In this document: positions 23,641-34,554 of the stretch, one piece after another
Numbering within the stretch: the stretch's first letter is position 1
How the letters are laid out: each line of letters starts with the position of its first letter
NCBI RefSeq assembly: GCF_963855985.1
Contig: NC_087106.1
Coordinates: forward strand, 7,733,001-7,797,000
DNA: 64,000 bases
Direction: 5' to 3'
Source of the DNA: Ostrinia nubilalis
Taxonomy: Eukaryota; Arthropoda; Insecta; Lepidoptera; Crambidae
Notes under the pieces: generated by a model
Seen by the model: the letters and a program-made list of their open reading frames with translations, nothing else
What the model was told of the DNA's origin: nothing
The model's database searches: none
Position numbers and translations under genes: made by a program

Positions 23641-24395
23641 ACAGTGTGAGTCACGATAAAGTGTACATATGAAATTAGGTGAAACTAGACCTATTTTTAT
23701 CGACAAAAAAGAGGTCAAAAAATTTTTGAGATTTTTTTTTAAATTTTTTACAGATTTTTTTTCTTCGAATTACTTATTGTAAAGAAAACGTCATAACTTT
23801 TAAACTAAGAGGTATATCCTGATAAAATAAATACAGTAATAATGCTAAATAACAGACGATACTAAAAAAATACATAAAATACTCAGAAAATGCCAACAAA
23901 TAATAAAAAAATAAACTTTTTGAAAAAAATGAAATTGAATGGCGCGCCCGGAGAGGCTTAGTTCAAACGATCATAGCAAATGTTGTGATAGAGACATGCG
24001 ATTTTTGGTTTTACAAAGGTAATACGATAGAGAATAATACAAAGTAATAAAAACTACCTGTTATAGGGGCATTTTTTGGAGAAATTTATCAAATAACCAA
24101 AAAAACACGAATTTAAAAGCAGATTTTTTCATAAAGTGTAATTTCTTATTATTTGTTGGCATTTTCTGTTTCTTCATTGTCTGTTATTTAGCATTATTAC
24201 TATTTTTATTTTATCAGGATATACCTCTTAGTTCAAAAGTTATGACGTTTTCTTTACAATAAGTAATTCGAAGAAAAAAATTCTGTAAAATATTAAAAAA
24301 AAATCTCAAAAATTTTTTGACCTCTTTTTTGTCAATAAAAATAGGTCTAGTTTCACCTAATTTCATATGTGCACTTTATCGTGCACTCACACTGT
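23641..24395. mobile_element. Foldback element, about 755 bp, nested in the hAT element
   Basis: Arms of roughly 260-300 bases pair: left begins ACAGTGTGAG and right ends CTCACACTGT, with shared inner blocks such as GAAATTAGGTGAAACTAG and GTCATAACTTTT. ATAA lies at both borders (23637-23640, 24396-24399), a possible 4-bp target duplication. No coding capacity is evident. Confidence 0.75.
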
Positions 24396-24608
24396 ATAAA
24401 GCCTTTCAAAAAACTAATTTCTTTTTCTGGGCTATTCACTCTAATGACGAATACATAAATAGTAAATATCTGTTAATGTAGATATATTGCCAAATAAAAT
24501 AGGCGATCTTTTTTTCACTGATGATCTGATGACATGATGCAGTTCAGTCAGATTACGCAGCAAGTAAACTAATTTAATTTTCGCTATTCAATCACACATT
24601 CACGATGG

Positions 24609-25354
24609 TATAGCCTGACCAGGAACATAAAAACCCTGGCATAGAGGCGCTTCAATTGCATTTGATAGTGCAACACTGAGTACAGTCGTACATGTGTTAA
24701 ATTAATAGGCTAAATTTATGTATCAGGACTCAGGATTACGGGCTAATTTGATATTTTCATAAATGAACGAAAAATATTATTAAAGGTAACCTGGTTTAAA
24801 TAAATTAAATGAAACCATCAATCGAGCTAGTAGGATTTATTTTATTATTCATCAATAATCAAATTCAGAACTTGAATATTCAACTGCAATGTCTGCTCAT
24901 GAACGCTTCAAACTCGGTACTTCTTTCCCAATTCCATAAAATTCAAAACTTAGAAAGTAACAAAAAACTTTAAAATGGGTAGTTGAAACAGACTACAGCT
25001 AATTTTCATAGTGGACTGTACTATACGATAAACATGTCAGTCAATTTGACAACCTTTGTCGGAAACATTATTCAATGAAAATATTGTCCGAACCCTTAGT
25101 ATTTCTCTTCGACAAATACATTAACACACCGTGAACCACTTTTCTTTCACGACTATAAAAATATTTTAGCAATTTAATTCACAAAATCAATTGCACACAT
25201 TTAAAATAAAGTTTGTTTACACTTTGACAACAATAGACTGACATGCAAGGTGACATGTCAATGAAGTTTTCAGTTACTGTTGCCATTAAAAGAAATTAGT
25301 ACCATTAGTTTTCCGCAACATGGCGAGGGTTTTTATGTTCCTGGTCAGGCTATA
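24609..25354. mobile_element. MITE-like element with TATA borders, about 746 bp
   Basis: The left end TATAGCCTGACCAGGAACAT and right end ATGTTCCTGGTCAGGCTATA are perfect inverted repeats, followed inward by AAAAACCCT/AGGGTTTTT. A TA target duplication typical of Tc1/mariner elements would fit the symmetric TATA borders. It is nested in the hAT element. Confidence 0.75.
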
Positions 25355-25715
25355 ACCGAAATCGCCCGAATTGATCTACCCTCTAGACAAGTGGAAAATC
25401 TGACATTCTATTCGGACGGATTCGATTTTCGAAAAGTGTGACTAGTCTAGTATACTAATAGACCCACTGATCGCGTTCGAAGCACCTGTGCGGCGCTAAA
25501 CTCGTCACGACATGCAACGAGACAATGGGCCAACTATCCGGCCACCGGATATCCGGCTATCCGGCCTAGCAGCTGGCCGGATATCCGGTATCCGGTATCC
25601 GGCCAAACAACTATCCGTTTCATCTCTAGTGTAGACATCCGCCGAGAACGGATTTTACGAAACTCCACCCCCAAGTAACACGGGGTCAACGTGTATGAAG
25701 TCGCGAGCGGATAGT

Positions 25716-27320
25716 AATAAATAAATTAATCAACAAACCGAAAGGTTACAAAAACCTACTTTAAAACAGACTCGTTGAATTTCATTGCGAATTGTTATTC
25801 TACACGGAGAAAATCACGGGCTGAATTTTTGTAATAACAAAAGGGAGTTACGAAACGGGTAGTTTGAGCAAACAGATGAAATTCAGTTTTGGCAATGCGA
25901 GGGATTACTCTGCCGGTTATTTTTGTAGCTGTTGCACTTCTACCCACAATTCCACATCATCCAATAGGGATTATCCCTGAAACGAAATTTCACTACCGAT
26001 GGAATATTGTGCTTTAGAGTTGGGTTTGGAGTTTGTTTTTGATATAACTTTTTTGATTTGCGTGGATGATTGTAATGCTATGGAAAGTTTGAACCCCTGG
26101 GTGCTTTGCGAAGAGAGTGTTGGAACATCATAGGAATGCAGCAACTTTACTAAACTAGATAGTTAAAGGGGCGTTAAACGCTATTTAAATTGACATTGAA
26201 GTATTATTTATTATGTTATTAAATACAACATAGACTAAGTAAGTATGTAAGGTCTTATACTACATAAATATTGAACGGAATTCTGGAAAGTAACACTAAA
26301 CATATTTCATCAAATAAACTAATTGTTAAGACAACTAGACTAGAACCACGTTTCCCCTATTCATCGCAAAATAATCTTTACACTCGTCATAATATTTTCA
26401 CAGTTATAACATTGAGGAGATAATAGTAACGCATTGTAGCAGTTGTAGTAACTATATTCTTATCAGTTTATGATAAGCTTCATCGATTTGATTGTAGTTG
26501 CAACTTGCAATGTCATAATGATTCCAGTTTTATTAGAGCGTAACATCAATAAGAACATAACATTAACATTATAACACACATAACTTAACATTAGTCGTAG
26601 ATTTTAATTCGTAATCGCTTAGTTAACATTACATCGCTTAACTCGTTCGTAACGTTACATCGCTAATCGTTATGATATTTTGTTACAATTAAATTAATGA
26701 AAATTGAACTGACGCTTAATAAGTAGGCAGTTAGCGTCAAATAAGTAGTTCGTATGGACAACCTAACACCTAAAGTGACCAAAAAGTTGACAAAACAAAC
26801 TTATTCCCGTGCTTATTCTAACTGTAACAAAGACGTGTTGCGAACTTTTTGGAATATACTATACTTAGACCTTGTTGGTACTTATAGTTTGCCATTTTGT
26901 AGTATAGTAATTTTAGTACATTTTACTTTTTTTAATATCACTTGCATTTTTATAAAACCAAAAATATTTTGTTACTAGCTGCATTTGTGATCAGCAAAAT
27001 AGGACTTACAAGTAACATCATAAAATCCTGCTTCCATTTCACAAGCTACACCGAGCAAGCCCTATTAACAAAGCCCCTAGCTAATTAATAAATTCAGTTC
27101 CAATCTCCCCACAATGGCGACCTTAATAAGTTTATTAGAACTGTTTATATCACTGGCCGGCGATACAATAACGTAGTTACTGCCGATCGCTGCACTAGGG
27201 TCCCTGGGGATGGCAGGCCTCGCTTCAGTGTTAGAGATATGCCTACTATAGCTAAATGTAATATAAAAGGGATACAGAGCTACTAAGCTGTGCCCGCGAC
27301 TTTGTACGCTGTTATGAGTA
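25716..27320. other. AT-rich DNA, no feature recognised
   Basis: No exon, hairpin or repeat family could be supported here. The 26754-26978 frame has no recognisable domain. A GC-richer patch lies near 27155-27235. Confidence 0.4.
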
Positions 27321-27599
27321 ACTAGCGGCCGCCCGCGACTTCGTACGCGTGGATCCCGTTTTACCCCCTTAGGGGTGGAGTTTCATAAAATCATTAGCAG
27401 ATGTCTACGTCATAACATCTACCTGCATGCCAAAGGACAATGTTCGTTCTCCATACATTGTTCGCCTAAAGAACCAACAATTTTGACATATTACTACCCG
27501 AAAGCGAAATAATACGATTCTGTGTGTAAGAACAATGATTCCTGATGGACACTTGCCATAAAATTAATGATTAAGAATATTAAATCACAGCGATTTTAT

Positions 27600-28020
27600 A
27601 ATATGTCGTTTATGACAACATGGCGTCTAATGTATTGTGTGAATGTATGAACACCGATTCGCGAAAAATGTTTTGTATTGTCGTCACGCCGAGTCGCAGC
27701 CAAATAGTATAAAATAATAGAACAAGTTTTAGAAATACAACTCGGCATTCCACTTTTACAATATGCCCACATATTGCACGTAAATAAACAACATGAATCG
27801 TAGGTTGTTTCCACCCTTGTCATCTGACACATGAAATAAACTCCTATTGTATTATAGATATCGAAGCCGAATCGTATATAATAATAGAATGGGTTTTGGA
27901 GATCACTCGGGGTTCCACTTTTATAAAATACCTACATATTACATAAAAATACCACGAATCATGAGTTTTCTTTTCACCATTTACATCTGACACGAGATAA
28001 CAAACTCCTATCTCCATGAC
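27600..28020. repeat. Two diverged ~165-bp tandem units inside Spy-like copy 1
   Basis: The segments around 27660-27840 and 27850-28010 align through ATA-TAATAGAA, AGTTTTAGA/GGTTTTGGAGA, TTCCACTTTTA, CACATATT and CATCTGACAC blocks. Their - strand frames are similar too (both contain ISKT-SII). The same pair is present in copy 2 at about 51020-51380, so the duplication predates amplification of the element. Confidence 0.55.
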
Positions 28021-28449
28021 TACCATCGTAGTCTATGCCAAAGACTACAATATTTTAAGCAAGAAGTTTCAAACCTTAGCGGCTACGGTAACCCCTGGGC
28101 CACATACATCATGATAACATTCGGTCGACACCGGAACGAAGTCTTGCGATTATGCAAAAAAGCATCGTATTCTAGTGCGGCTATATCACGTTCAACCGGG
28201 GTTTTAATTCGACTAAAGTCCTGACTAAAGACTGGAAGAAAATACGCCGCATTGTATGAGCACTTCGTGTTCGTTAAAGCGGCTTCAGATCTAGAGCCCA
28301 CATAGTTTTCTTTCCAATAATATCCGCAAGTAGCGCTGCATGATCTTTACAACAAAAACGGCAATAGTTATTAAGGTGCCAAAATTATATGATTACTTTG
28401 GCACGGTATTATACACGTGCGAAGATTTGTCATTTTCATTCATTTCTTC

Positions 28450-28600
28450 ATCATCATCATCATTTCAGCCACAGGACGTCCACTACTGAACATAGGCCTC
28501 CCCCAATGACTTCCACATCGCACGGTTGGTAGCGGCCTGCATCCAGCGCCTTCCCGCTACCTTTATCAGGTCGTCGGTCCACCTTGTGGTGGGTTGACAT
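28450..28600 (-). pseudogene. RTE LINE 3' end A within Spy-like copy 1
   Basis: On the - strand this encodes TTRWTDDLIKVAGRRWMQ and then NRAMWKSLGEAYVQ-type residues, ending in a GATGATGATGA tail. This is the C-terminus and 3' microsatellite tail of an RTE-type LINE. It is shared with copy 2 (51806-51958), so it was acquired before the element multiplied. Confidence 0.65.
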
Positions 28601-28789
28601 TGCAGAATATGACTTTTGATAGGTTCATCATAGAATTCGGCGGGGATATCCTCACGGAGGAAGTTCGTAAAAGGGCGGAACAAGATCTTATAATAATGCA
28701 AGGCCGAAGCTGTTACGCGCGTGCTCCTACGTGTAATCCGGCGAGTATGCAATAAATAGTAATGTCTGGTAAATAGTGGTAATACGTAT

Positions 28790-29037
28790 CGTTCGTTCGT
28801 TCGTTTCAGCCGAAAAGACGTCCACTGCTGGACAAAGGCCTCCCCCAAGGATTTCCACGAAGACCGATCCTGCACCGCTCGCATACAGGCACCTCCCGCG
28901 ACCTTCACCAGATCGTCGGTCCACCTAGTGGGGGCCTGCCCACGCTACGTCTTTCGGCTCGTGGTCGCCACTCAAGAACTTTCCTGCCCCAGCGGCCATC
29001 AGTTCTACGAGCTATGTGCCCCGCCCAGTCTATGTCT
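28790..29037 (-). pseudogene. RTE LINE 3' end B within Spy-like copy 1
   Basis: A second, different RTE tail of the subtype found at 22201-22430, with PTRWTDDLVKVAGG and SLGEAFVQQWTSF motifs and an ACGAACGAACGAAC tail. A one-base difference from copy 2 (GTGGGGGC against GTGGGAGGC) breaks the frame here. Confidence 0.65.
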
Positions 29038-30307
29038 GTATGCGCTACGATTACAGGGTATCATTTTGCATAGTCGCAAGACTTCACTCCGCTGCTGTCA
29101 AATCAATGTCGCATAATGTTATCGCAATGTGTGTGGCCCTTGGCCAAATCACAGAAGCCTATGCGAAGAAAGAGCACTTGAATGACAATAAAAATCAGGG
29201 TTACCATTTTATAAGATTTCCTCACTATTGAGGGTAACAAAGTAACATTAATAATCTAGCCATTAATTACATTTATTACCTATACGAGAAAGTAAAGCAA
29301 CATGCGGTTTTATTTTAATTTGTAAAATATTAAACCCCTCATATTTGTAACAGTTTGTTCCAAGTTTAGTTTTACTGTTTTGTTAACAGTATTGCTGTTT
29401 CAGCTGTCACTGTGAAGCTTTGGGAAAATAAATAAATAGAAAAAATATTAACATAAATATTTATTTAAGTTTTTATGTTCATTATCATAATATGCCAATT
29501 TAAGTTACACTGTGTGACAGTCTTTGACACTAAACAAACTCTTCAGCTTAATAATACCTACCTACAGGGCGTTTTTATAGTTACTCTTGCTGATGAAACA
29601 AGAAGGGTTGATTCTACTACTGAAATACAACTACTTTTCTTACAGGACCAATATCAAATTCTCAAAAAAATTCACATCCTCGTGATGGTGATAATTTCTA
29701 TGGAGAGGTTTTTTTTATATTCGGTCTCTTGGGATAAGTTATTCCATTTGAGCAGTAGAATTAATCCTTTTTATTCGATCACATATAAAAACAACACAAG
29801 TGTTTAGGAAAACTTCTTCTTTGGTATGGTATCACTACGGAGTTATAATGTCGGCAACTCTGTATCACTGACTTGTAACTTTCAAACAGCATGAATAATA
29901 AGGGCACCACATTGGTTTTCTTTCTGAAAAAAGGCTTTCAGTTTTAGTACTAACCCTTTAGCACTATTTCATTGAAATAAAAATACAATAAACGCACAGA
30001 AGACTGAAATTGAGTCAACTGACGTGACATTTATAATTTGTTGACATTATGACAGTTTGACAAGACTAGGGATTGAAAAAGTTTTAATTGAAAAAGTAAA
30101 ATGACAATTTATTAAAACGATTCACATGGATATAATCGATTAAAAATATTTATAAAATGTTCTGATACTTGCCTGTAGCGATTATCCAATCCTGGTTTCT
30201 ACTGAAAAACTACCTCGTGGCAAGATTTTAATAAAATAATAAAATCTTTATCTTCTCTTTCACAATCTATAAAAGTTCATTTGGTCTATTATTATACATG
30301 TGCTATG

Positions 30308-30781
30308 AATGAGGGTTTTCGCGATTGAAAAATCCGCGAGATGGCAATACGTAGACGCGAGGTCCAAATGCTGCATGATTGGTGGATAAATAAATAAATA
30401 AATAATAAATAAATAAATCTTTGGACAATTTCACACAGCGCCAGCTAGCCCCAAAGTAAACAACTTAATGCTTGTGTTATGGGTGCTAGCTTAACGGATA
30501 TACTACTTATATACTTTTTTTTTTTAAATACATAAATATTATACATAGTCACACCCAGACCCGTCACAGAAATTAAAATTCATCATTTCAATTTCTGCCC
30601 GGCCGGGAATCGAACCCGGGACCTCTCGGCATAGTAGTCCGTTCTGAACCACTACACCAAACGGCCGACTACCGTGGATATCTGTCAATGTCATGTCAAA
30701 AATAACCAATCATGCAGCATTTGGACCTCACGTCTACGTATTGCCACCTGGCGGATTTTTCAATCGCGAAAACCCTCATTG
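30308..30781. mobile_element. Foldback MITE inside Spy-like copy 1, interrupted by a SINE
   Basis: Arms of about 75 bases pair nearly perfectly: AATGAGGGTTTTCGCGATTG on the left and CAATCGCGAAAACCCTCATT on the right, continuing to CTGCATGATTGG/CCAATCATGCAG. The SINE at 30389-30673 occupies the loop. Copy 2 carries the same MITE uninterrupted at about 53632-53811. Confidence 0.75.
30389..30673 (-). mobile_element. tRNA-derived SINE, 285 bp
   Basis: Absent from the otherwise matching position in Spy-like copy 2 (53705-53711), and flanked by a 7-bp direct repeat GTGGATA (30382-30388, 30674-30680). On the - strand it starts with a tRNA-like head including an A-box-like GGTGTAGTGGTTCAGAAC region and a perfect B box, GGTTCGATTCC (complement of 30606-30616), and ends in a (TTTA)n-like tail. 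This is a Pol III-type SINE; the parent tRNA is not assigned. Confidence 0.85.
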
Positions 30782-30818
30782 GCATAGATTATGAGAGACT
30801 GGCAACTATACTAGGTTG

Positions 30819-30872
30819 ATATCAGGTGATCCGTCTGCTCATTTGCCTCCTGTCACATAAAAAAAATATATA
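30819..30872 (+). mobile_element. Short LINE 3'-tail insertion
   Basis: About 50 bases, CAGGTGATCCGTCTGCTCAT through an A-rich tail, are present in Spy-like copy 1 but absent from copy 2. The block is the 3' end of a common lepidopteran non-LTR element; a similar CATCAGGTGAGAT tail occurs at 40785. Confidence 0.5.
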
Positions 30873-31724
30873 TATGTTTCTCACACTTCAACTGGCATTG
30901 GATTCAACATCGGATTCTGACACTTTTACAGTTATGATACCATGAATATCAGTTTATGGTCCTAATTATTTTTATTTTATTTACGACCTTCGACCAGTTG
31001 GACACTTTAGATATCTTCTTGTAATAGTGTCAAACTGTCAATATCTTTTTAGCTTTTAACGCAAATCTAGTCTTCAAAGCAGTTTAATCGATTTATTTTA
31101 TTTTCAAAATCGATATTTTATTGTCTATGATGGCCGCAGGAACATCACTATACATGGACTCCCAGCAATAAAGTACGGTAATGCCTCGTACAGATTTTAT
31201 CGGCAAAAATTATGGAACTTGATAGGTTTTAGACCATGCCACGCACCAAAACGTCCGGAAGTTGTAATAGTATTATAGAATAAACGTTAAAAGACTTATT
31301 TATTTAATTTTTCAATGCTTAAGTGTCCATTAGAATGAAAGGGTGCTTAATGTATTAAAAAAAATAGAAAATAATTATGATGGGTTAATGTTTTTGGGCG
31401 GTTTTTTAGGCGGTTTCTGACAATGTCCTTTCAGGCCGAACCGTCCAGTGGTTTGGGTTGTGCGTTGATAGATCACTATGTCAGTCAGTCAGTCACCTAA
31501 AGGTAACATCATCTAGTACATCGACTAGACATCACTAGTCGATGTAGGTCTGACATCATATCATGATCTATGATGGCAGCCCGCGAAGCCACTGCATCTG
31601 TATCCCTGTATTTATTGTTGTAATATTTATCTATTAGATATAATAAAACCCCGTTCTTGAAGTGCAGTAATAACATTCACTGACAGTACACGCTTGAAAA
31701 TAGTTTGAATACTAATATTTCCCG

Positions 31725-31865
31725 TTTGGGCAACATTTTTCTTTACTGCTCCGCCACTATTGGCTGTAGGGTAATATTTATAAAGCCTTCCTCGATATAA
31801 TATAGGCTATCCGACACAAAAAAGTGCAGTCGGAACCCGGTGATCCACGAACTAGCTATACGAGG
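31725..31865 (-). mobile_element. Retroelement-derived repeat fragment
   Basis: The - strand contains GGATAGCCTATATTATATCG, AGGAAGGC, CTACAGCCAATAGTGGCGG and AGAAAAATGTTGCCC, the same module family as 7821-8026. Confidence 0.5.
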
Positions 31866-32932
31866 TGCCATGGGTGACTCTTTTATCTTTTGTTAAAAAG
31901 TAAAAAGAGATTGTACAAACAGAGCGCATCAGGTAAACACTGTAGCATATACCATGCTTGTTGGTGCTGTTTTCCAATAAAAACGGGTAGTTTGAAGCGC
32001 TGAAAAACGAAGGTATAATAGACTATACCTAGGCGATGCCATCCTACTATCCTTTTAACACAATTTGTGCTTTTACTCTGTGCTCGCGACCCAGATCTGT
32101 CCCAGAAGCGTTGCCATGGCAACTGAGCGCGTTCCACATTCGATTACCGTCTAACATCGTTATGAAGCAATTATTCCTGAGAATCAGTGAGAATCCTGAC
32201 TCTTGGAATGTCCGGCCTATCACTAGTCTTGTAAATTAGGGTTAAAAGAATTTTCCTCTCATCTGAAAGCTAGTCAATGTAGGGTTTTAAACTCAACATT
32301 GAAAAAATCAGCTGAAGAAAGAATTAAAGTAACAATCAATTTTTCAATCAATCTGATATCCACGGAAAAAATTGAATATCAACTAATACATATGGCTAGA
32401 TTTAAATAAATAAGTACATAAAATATTATCACCAATAAATTCTATTCCAAAATTAGCAAAACATGTACTACTAAGTAGCGACTCAAAAAAGATACATCAT
32501 ATAGGACTTAAACTTACCTAAATGTAATCGATACGATTGCAAAAAAAATCTTATTTATACAAAATGCACCTAAAGAAAAGAAATGTCTACAACATTAATT
32601 TCCTGTAACTTTCAACCATGGAAAAGACCGTAACTCTGCAATTCTGAAATTGAAGCCAAAAACCAATTATGGAGGCAGTATGTACTGTAACATTGCAACG
32701 GCCTCCAAAATAATCTATTGCCGCTCGAAAATAGGATTGCAAATGAAAAAAATGAATAAGCTATTGGCAATTTCTATTTTTACGATTGCAACTCGTGTAC
32801 CTGCGACCACAGAGGAAAAAGAGTCAGTATGACAACTTCCATAAAGATGCCCTTCAAGGATAGCATAGAATACAATATTTTGCTTTATTGCATTAACAAT
32901 AGGAAACAAATTAGCTTCGACTAATTTTATTA

Positions 32933-33018
32933 TCAATCCCTAATTTTTAAGTGACCCCTATGGTAACACATAATAGGAATTTTGTTTTCTTAAAGGTCAC
33001 TGAAAAATTAGGGATTGA
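32933..33018. mobile_element. Hairpin MITE, 86 bp
   Basis: TCAATCCCTAATTTTTAAGTGACC-type left arm (32933-32956) pairs with the right arm (32995-33018) with a single mismatch, leaving a 38-base loop. Its small size and near-perfect arms suggest a miniature DNA transposon. Confidence 0.55.
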
Positions 33019-33150
33019 TGGTGAAAACAGGCATAAGTCTTTGCTTTAAGGGAAATACCTATTGTTGATCTCATATTAATAAAACAATAATAACCTAATA
33101 GCCAACACTAATAGTAATATGAAATTACAATAAATACTGTAGCATTTCGT

Positions 33151-33310
33151 TAAAGTTCTTGAATTTCAAATCACGAAGGCGAGTGAGCTTTACCGCCGCT
33201 ACTGTTCGTTTTTCAAAAGTTTGATAGACAATGCTACACTATCGTTATGTGCATGCACACGTACACACACAAGTAAAGCTCACTCGCCTTCGTGGGTTGC
33301 AAGAACTTTA
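33151..33310. mobile_element. MITE, 160 bp
   Basis: The left arm (33151-33193) with TAAAGTTCTTG and CACGAAGGCGAGTGAGC pairs with the right arm (33273-33310) with GCTCACTCGCCTTCGTG and CAAGAACTTTA. The loop is AT-rich and carries CA/GT runs. No coding capacity. Confidence 0.7.
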
Positions 33311-33722
33311 CAAGAATACTTGTAGTCTACCATTATATTCTATACTGTGGTAGGTACAATGCTACGCCGTAGCTTGTAGCATTGAAAAAAGTTCAATTTC
33401 GCCGGACACGGAAGCGGCAGGCACGTCTACGACGGGCGGCAAGCAGGGCAGAATGTTTGGGCGGATTTATTGCCTGCGAGTTGCTTGGGCGGACGTTTTG
33501 TTGGGCTATTAGGATGCACCGTAACGTAGATATTGGTCGTAAAACCTATTGGTTCTTACGACGAAATCTAATGTTTTTCTTTTTTTTACAAAGCTAATTA
33601 GTCATAAGATAGGCCCCCTTATTGATGTTTATTGTGTGCATATATTTTAATAAAGGTTACTAAACCTTTGTTTGTCACCTATCATCCGCTTTGCAGCGGA
33701 GTGAAGTCACGTGAAGTCGAAC

Positions 33723-33854
33723 CCTTAACTTCGAACTCCAGTTTAACTTTCCCCCGGGACAAACTTGACCTTCACTGGTTGGGTTTTTATTGGCTGTACA
33801 TCCTGGCTACACAGGAGTTGCAGCAGTGGGAAAGAGAGGTGGGAATAGTCCCGT
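33723..33854. repeat. Dispersed repeat, copy 2 (pairs with 1749-1934)
   Basis: Shows the same ordered blocks as the first copy, without the 45-base spacer. Family unassigned. Confidence 0.6.
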
Positions 33855-34554
33855 TTTGCTACAAAGTACTTATTATCACTGAGAATGTATGGAGAAGTAG
33901 TACCTACATACGTTTAGTAGCAAGTTACCTAATAAGTCAACCTTTAAGATAACCTTTGGCATTATTATATTAATTAGCAGGAGATGCGGGGTTCAACTAG
34001 CGACACTTTAATTGCTCTTCAGTAACCAAAGTAGTTGCTCTCTCAAAATTGTATGGGCGTTTTGTTGAACTAATTAAGTATATGTTAAGTATTTAATTGT
34101 CTTAATATTTATTACTGGATTACGAAACCTGTTATCGATATTAGTGTACGCAATTCCTAGATGAGATGATGACGGACACAGAAATCGTAAGCAAAACACA
34201 TAAATCCAAAAAACATTAACACCGAACTATCCATGTCTAAATTATTTGAATAAATCTAATAATTAGAAAATGAATTTACAATGCGGAGATGAGAGCGATT
34301 AAAATCTCTGTATGATTCTAAGATTCTAACCTAAATCTAGCCTAGACTTTATTTAAAAACTAAAATAAAAACAATTGCCTTTTGACAATTGATTTTTATG
34401 TAAATTAAAATTAAACTTATTGGTTGACTGACGGATAATATTTTTAGCATTAATGAACTTAAGTTCAACTTTTGTTCGCTACGATTTGTGCAATAAAGTC
34501 TACCTTAAATTACCTTAATTTCGTGTAATTTAAACATTATTTCTTCTCCCCCAG

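Larger units (their letters stand above)
23413..25628. mobile_element. hAT-type element carrying two further elements, 2216 bp
   Basis: The ends are inverted: left TAGAGATGAAACGGATATCC and right GGATA...ACTATCCGTTTCATCTCTA. Both subterminal regions are packed with CCGGATATCCGG-like palindromes. The perfect 8-bp direct repeat GTGTAGAC flanks the element (23405-23412, 25629-25636), as expected for hAT. A foldback element and a TATA-flanked MITE inserted within it leave only about 0.7 kb of hAT sequence. No transposase frame is present. Confidence 0.85.
23310..25715 (+). repeat. Dispersed retroelement tail, split by a hAT element
   Basis: The left part (about 23310-23412, with AAATCTCAGAAACTACTCC and TTGAAATTTGG) and right part (25637-25715, with GGATTTTACGAAACTCCACC and GAAGTCGCGAGCGG) belong to the same module found whole at 37000-37203. 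The hAT element at 23413-25628 separates them. Confidence 0.55.
27435..31428. mobile_element. Spy-like DNA transposon, copy 1 (non-autonomous), 3994 bp
   Basis: The element starts GGACAATGTTCG and ends GACAATGTCC, so short inverted ends read roughly GGACAWTGT. AAA lies immediately left and TTT immediately right, with no target duplication. Insertion precisely between AAA and TTT is the published signature of Spy transposons, relatives of IS5/PIF-Harbinger. Contents in order: two diverged copies of a ~165-bp internal unit, two RTE LINE tails, and a foldback MITE carrying a SINE. No DDE transposase was found. Copy 2 is almost identical by eye, implying recent activity in trans. A captured gene cannot be excluded but is not supported. 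Confidence 0.8.
27321..31497 (-). repeat. Dispersed repeat split by Spy-like copy 1
   Basis: Bases 27321-27434 and 31429-31497 are the two halves of one repeat, the reverse-orientation relative of 10680-11172. Joining the halves across the element gives AAATTT at the same place as AAATTT at 10767-10772, which serves as a related unoccupied site. Confidence 0.75.
31498..34554. other. Probable intron 1, right part; no coding exon recognised
   Basis: Contains a 12-bp perfect hairpin (31517-31546), a retroelement fragment (31725-31865), two hairpin MITEs (32933, 33151) and the second copy of a dispersed repeat (33723). The intron ends with a good acceptor, CTTCTCCCCCAG, before 34555. An open frame at 33382-33597 is Arg-rich but unrecognised. 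Confidence 0.4.

Noticed and set aside
29475..29807. 110-codon + strand frame in Spy-like copy 1
   Set aside because: Broken by single-base length changes in copy 2 and lacks DDE or other transposase motifs.
30600..30660. tRNA-like sequence with perfect B box
   Set aside because: Part of a SINE with target duplication, not a functional tRNA gene.
33382..33597. Arg-rich 71-codon frame
   Set aside because: No homology I recognise; GC-rich patch of probable repeat origin.
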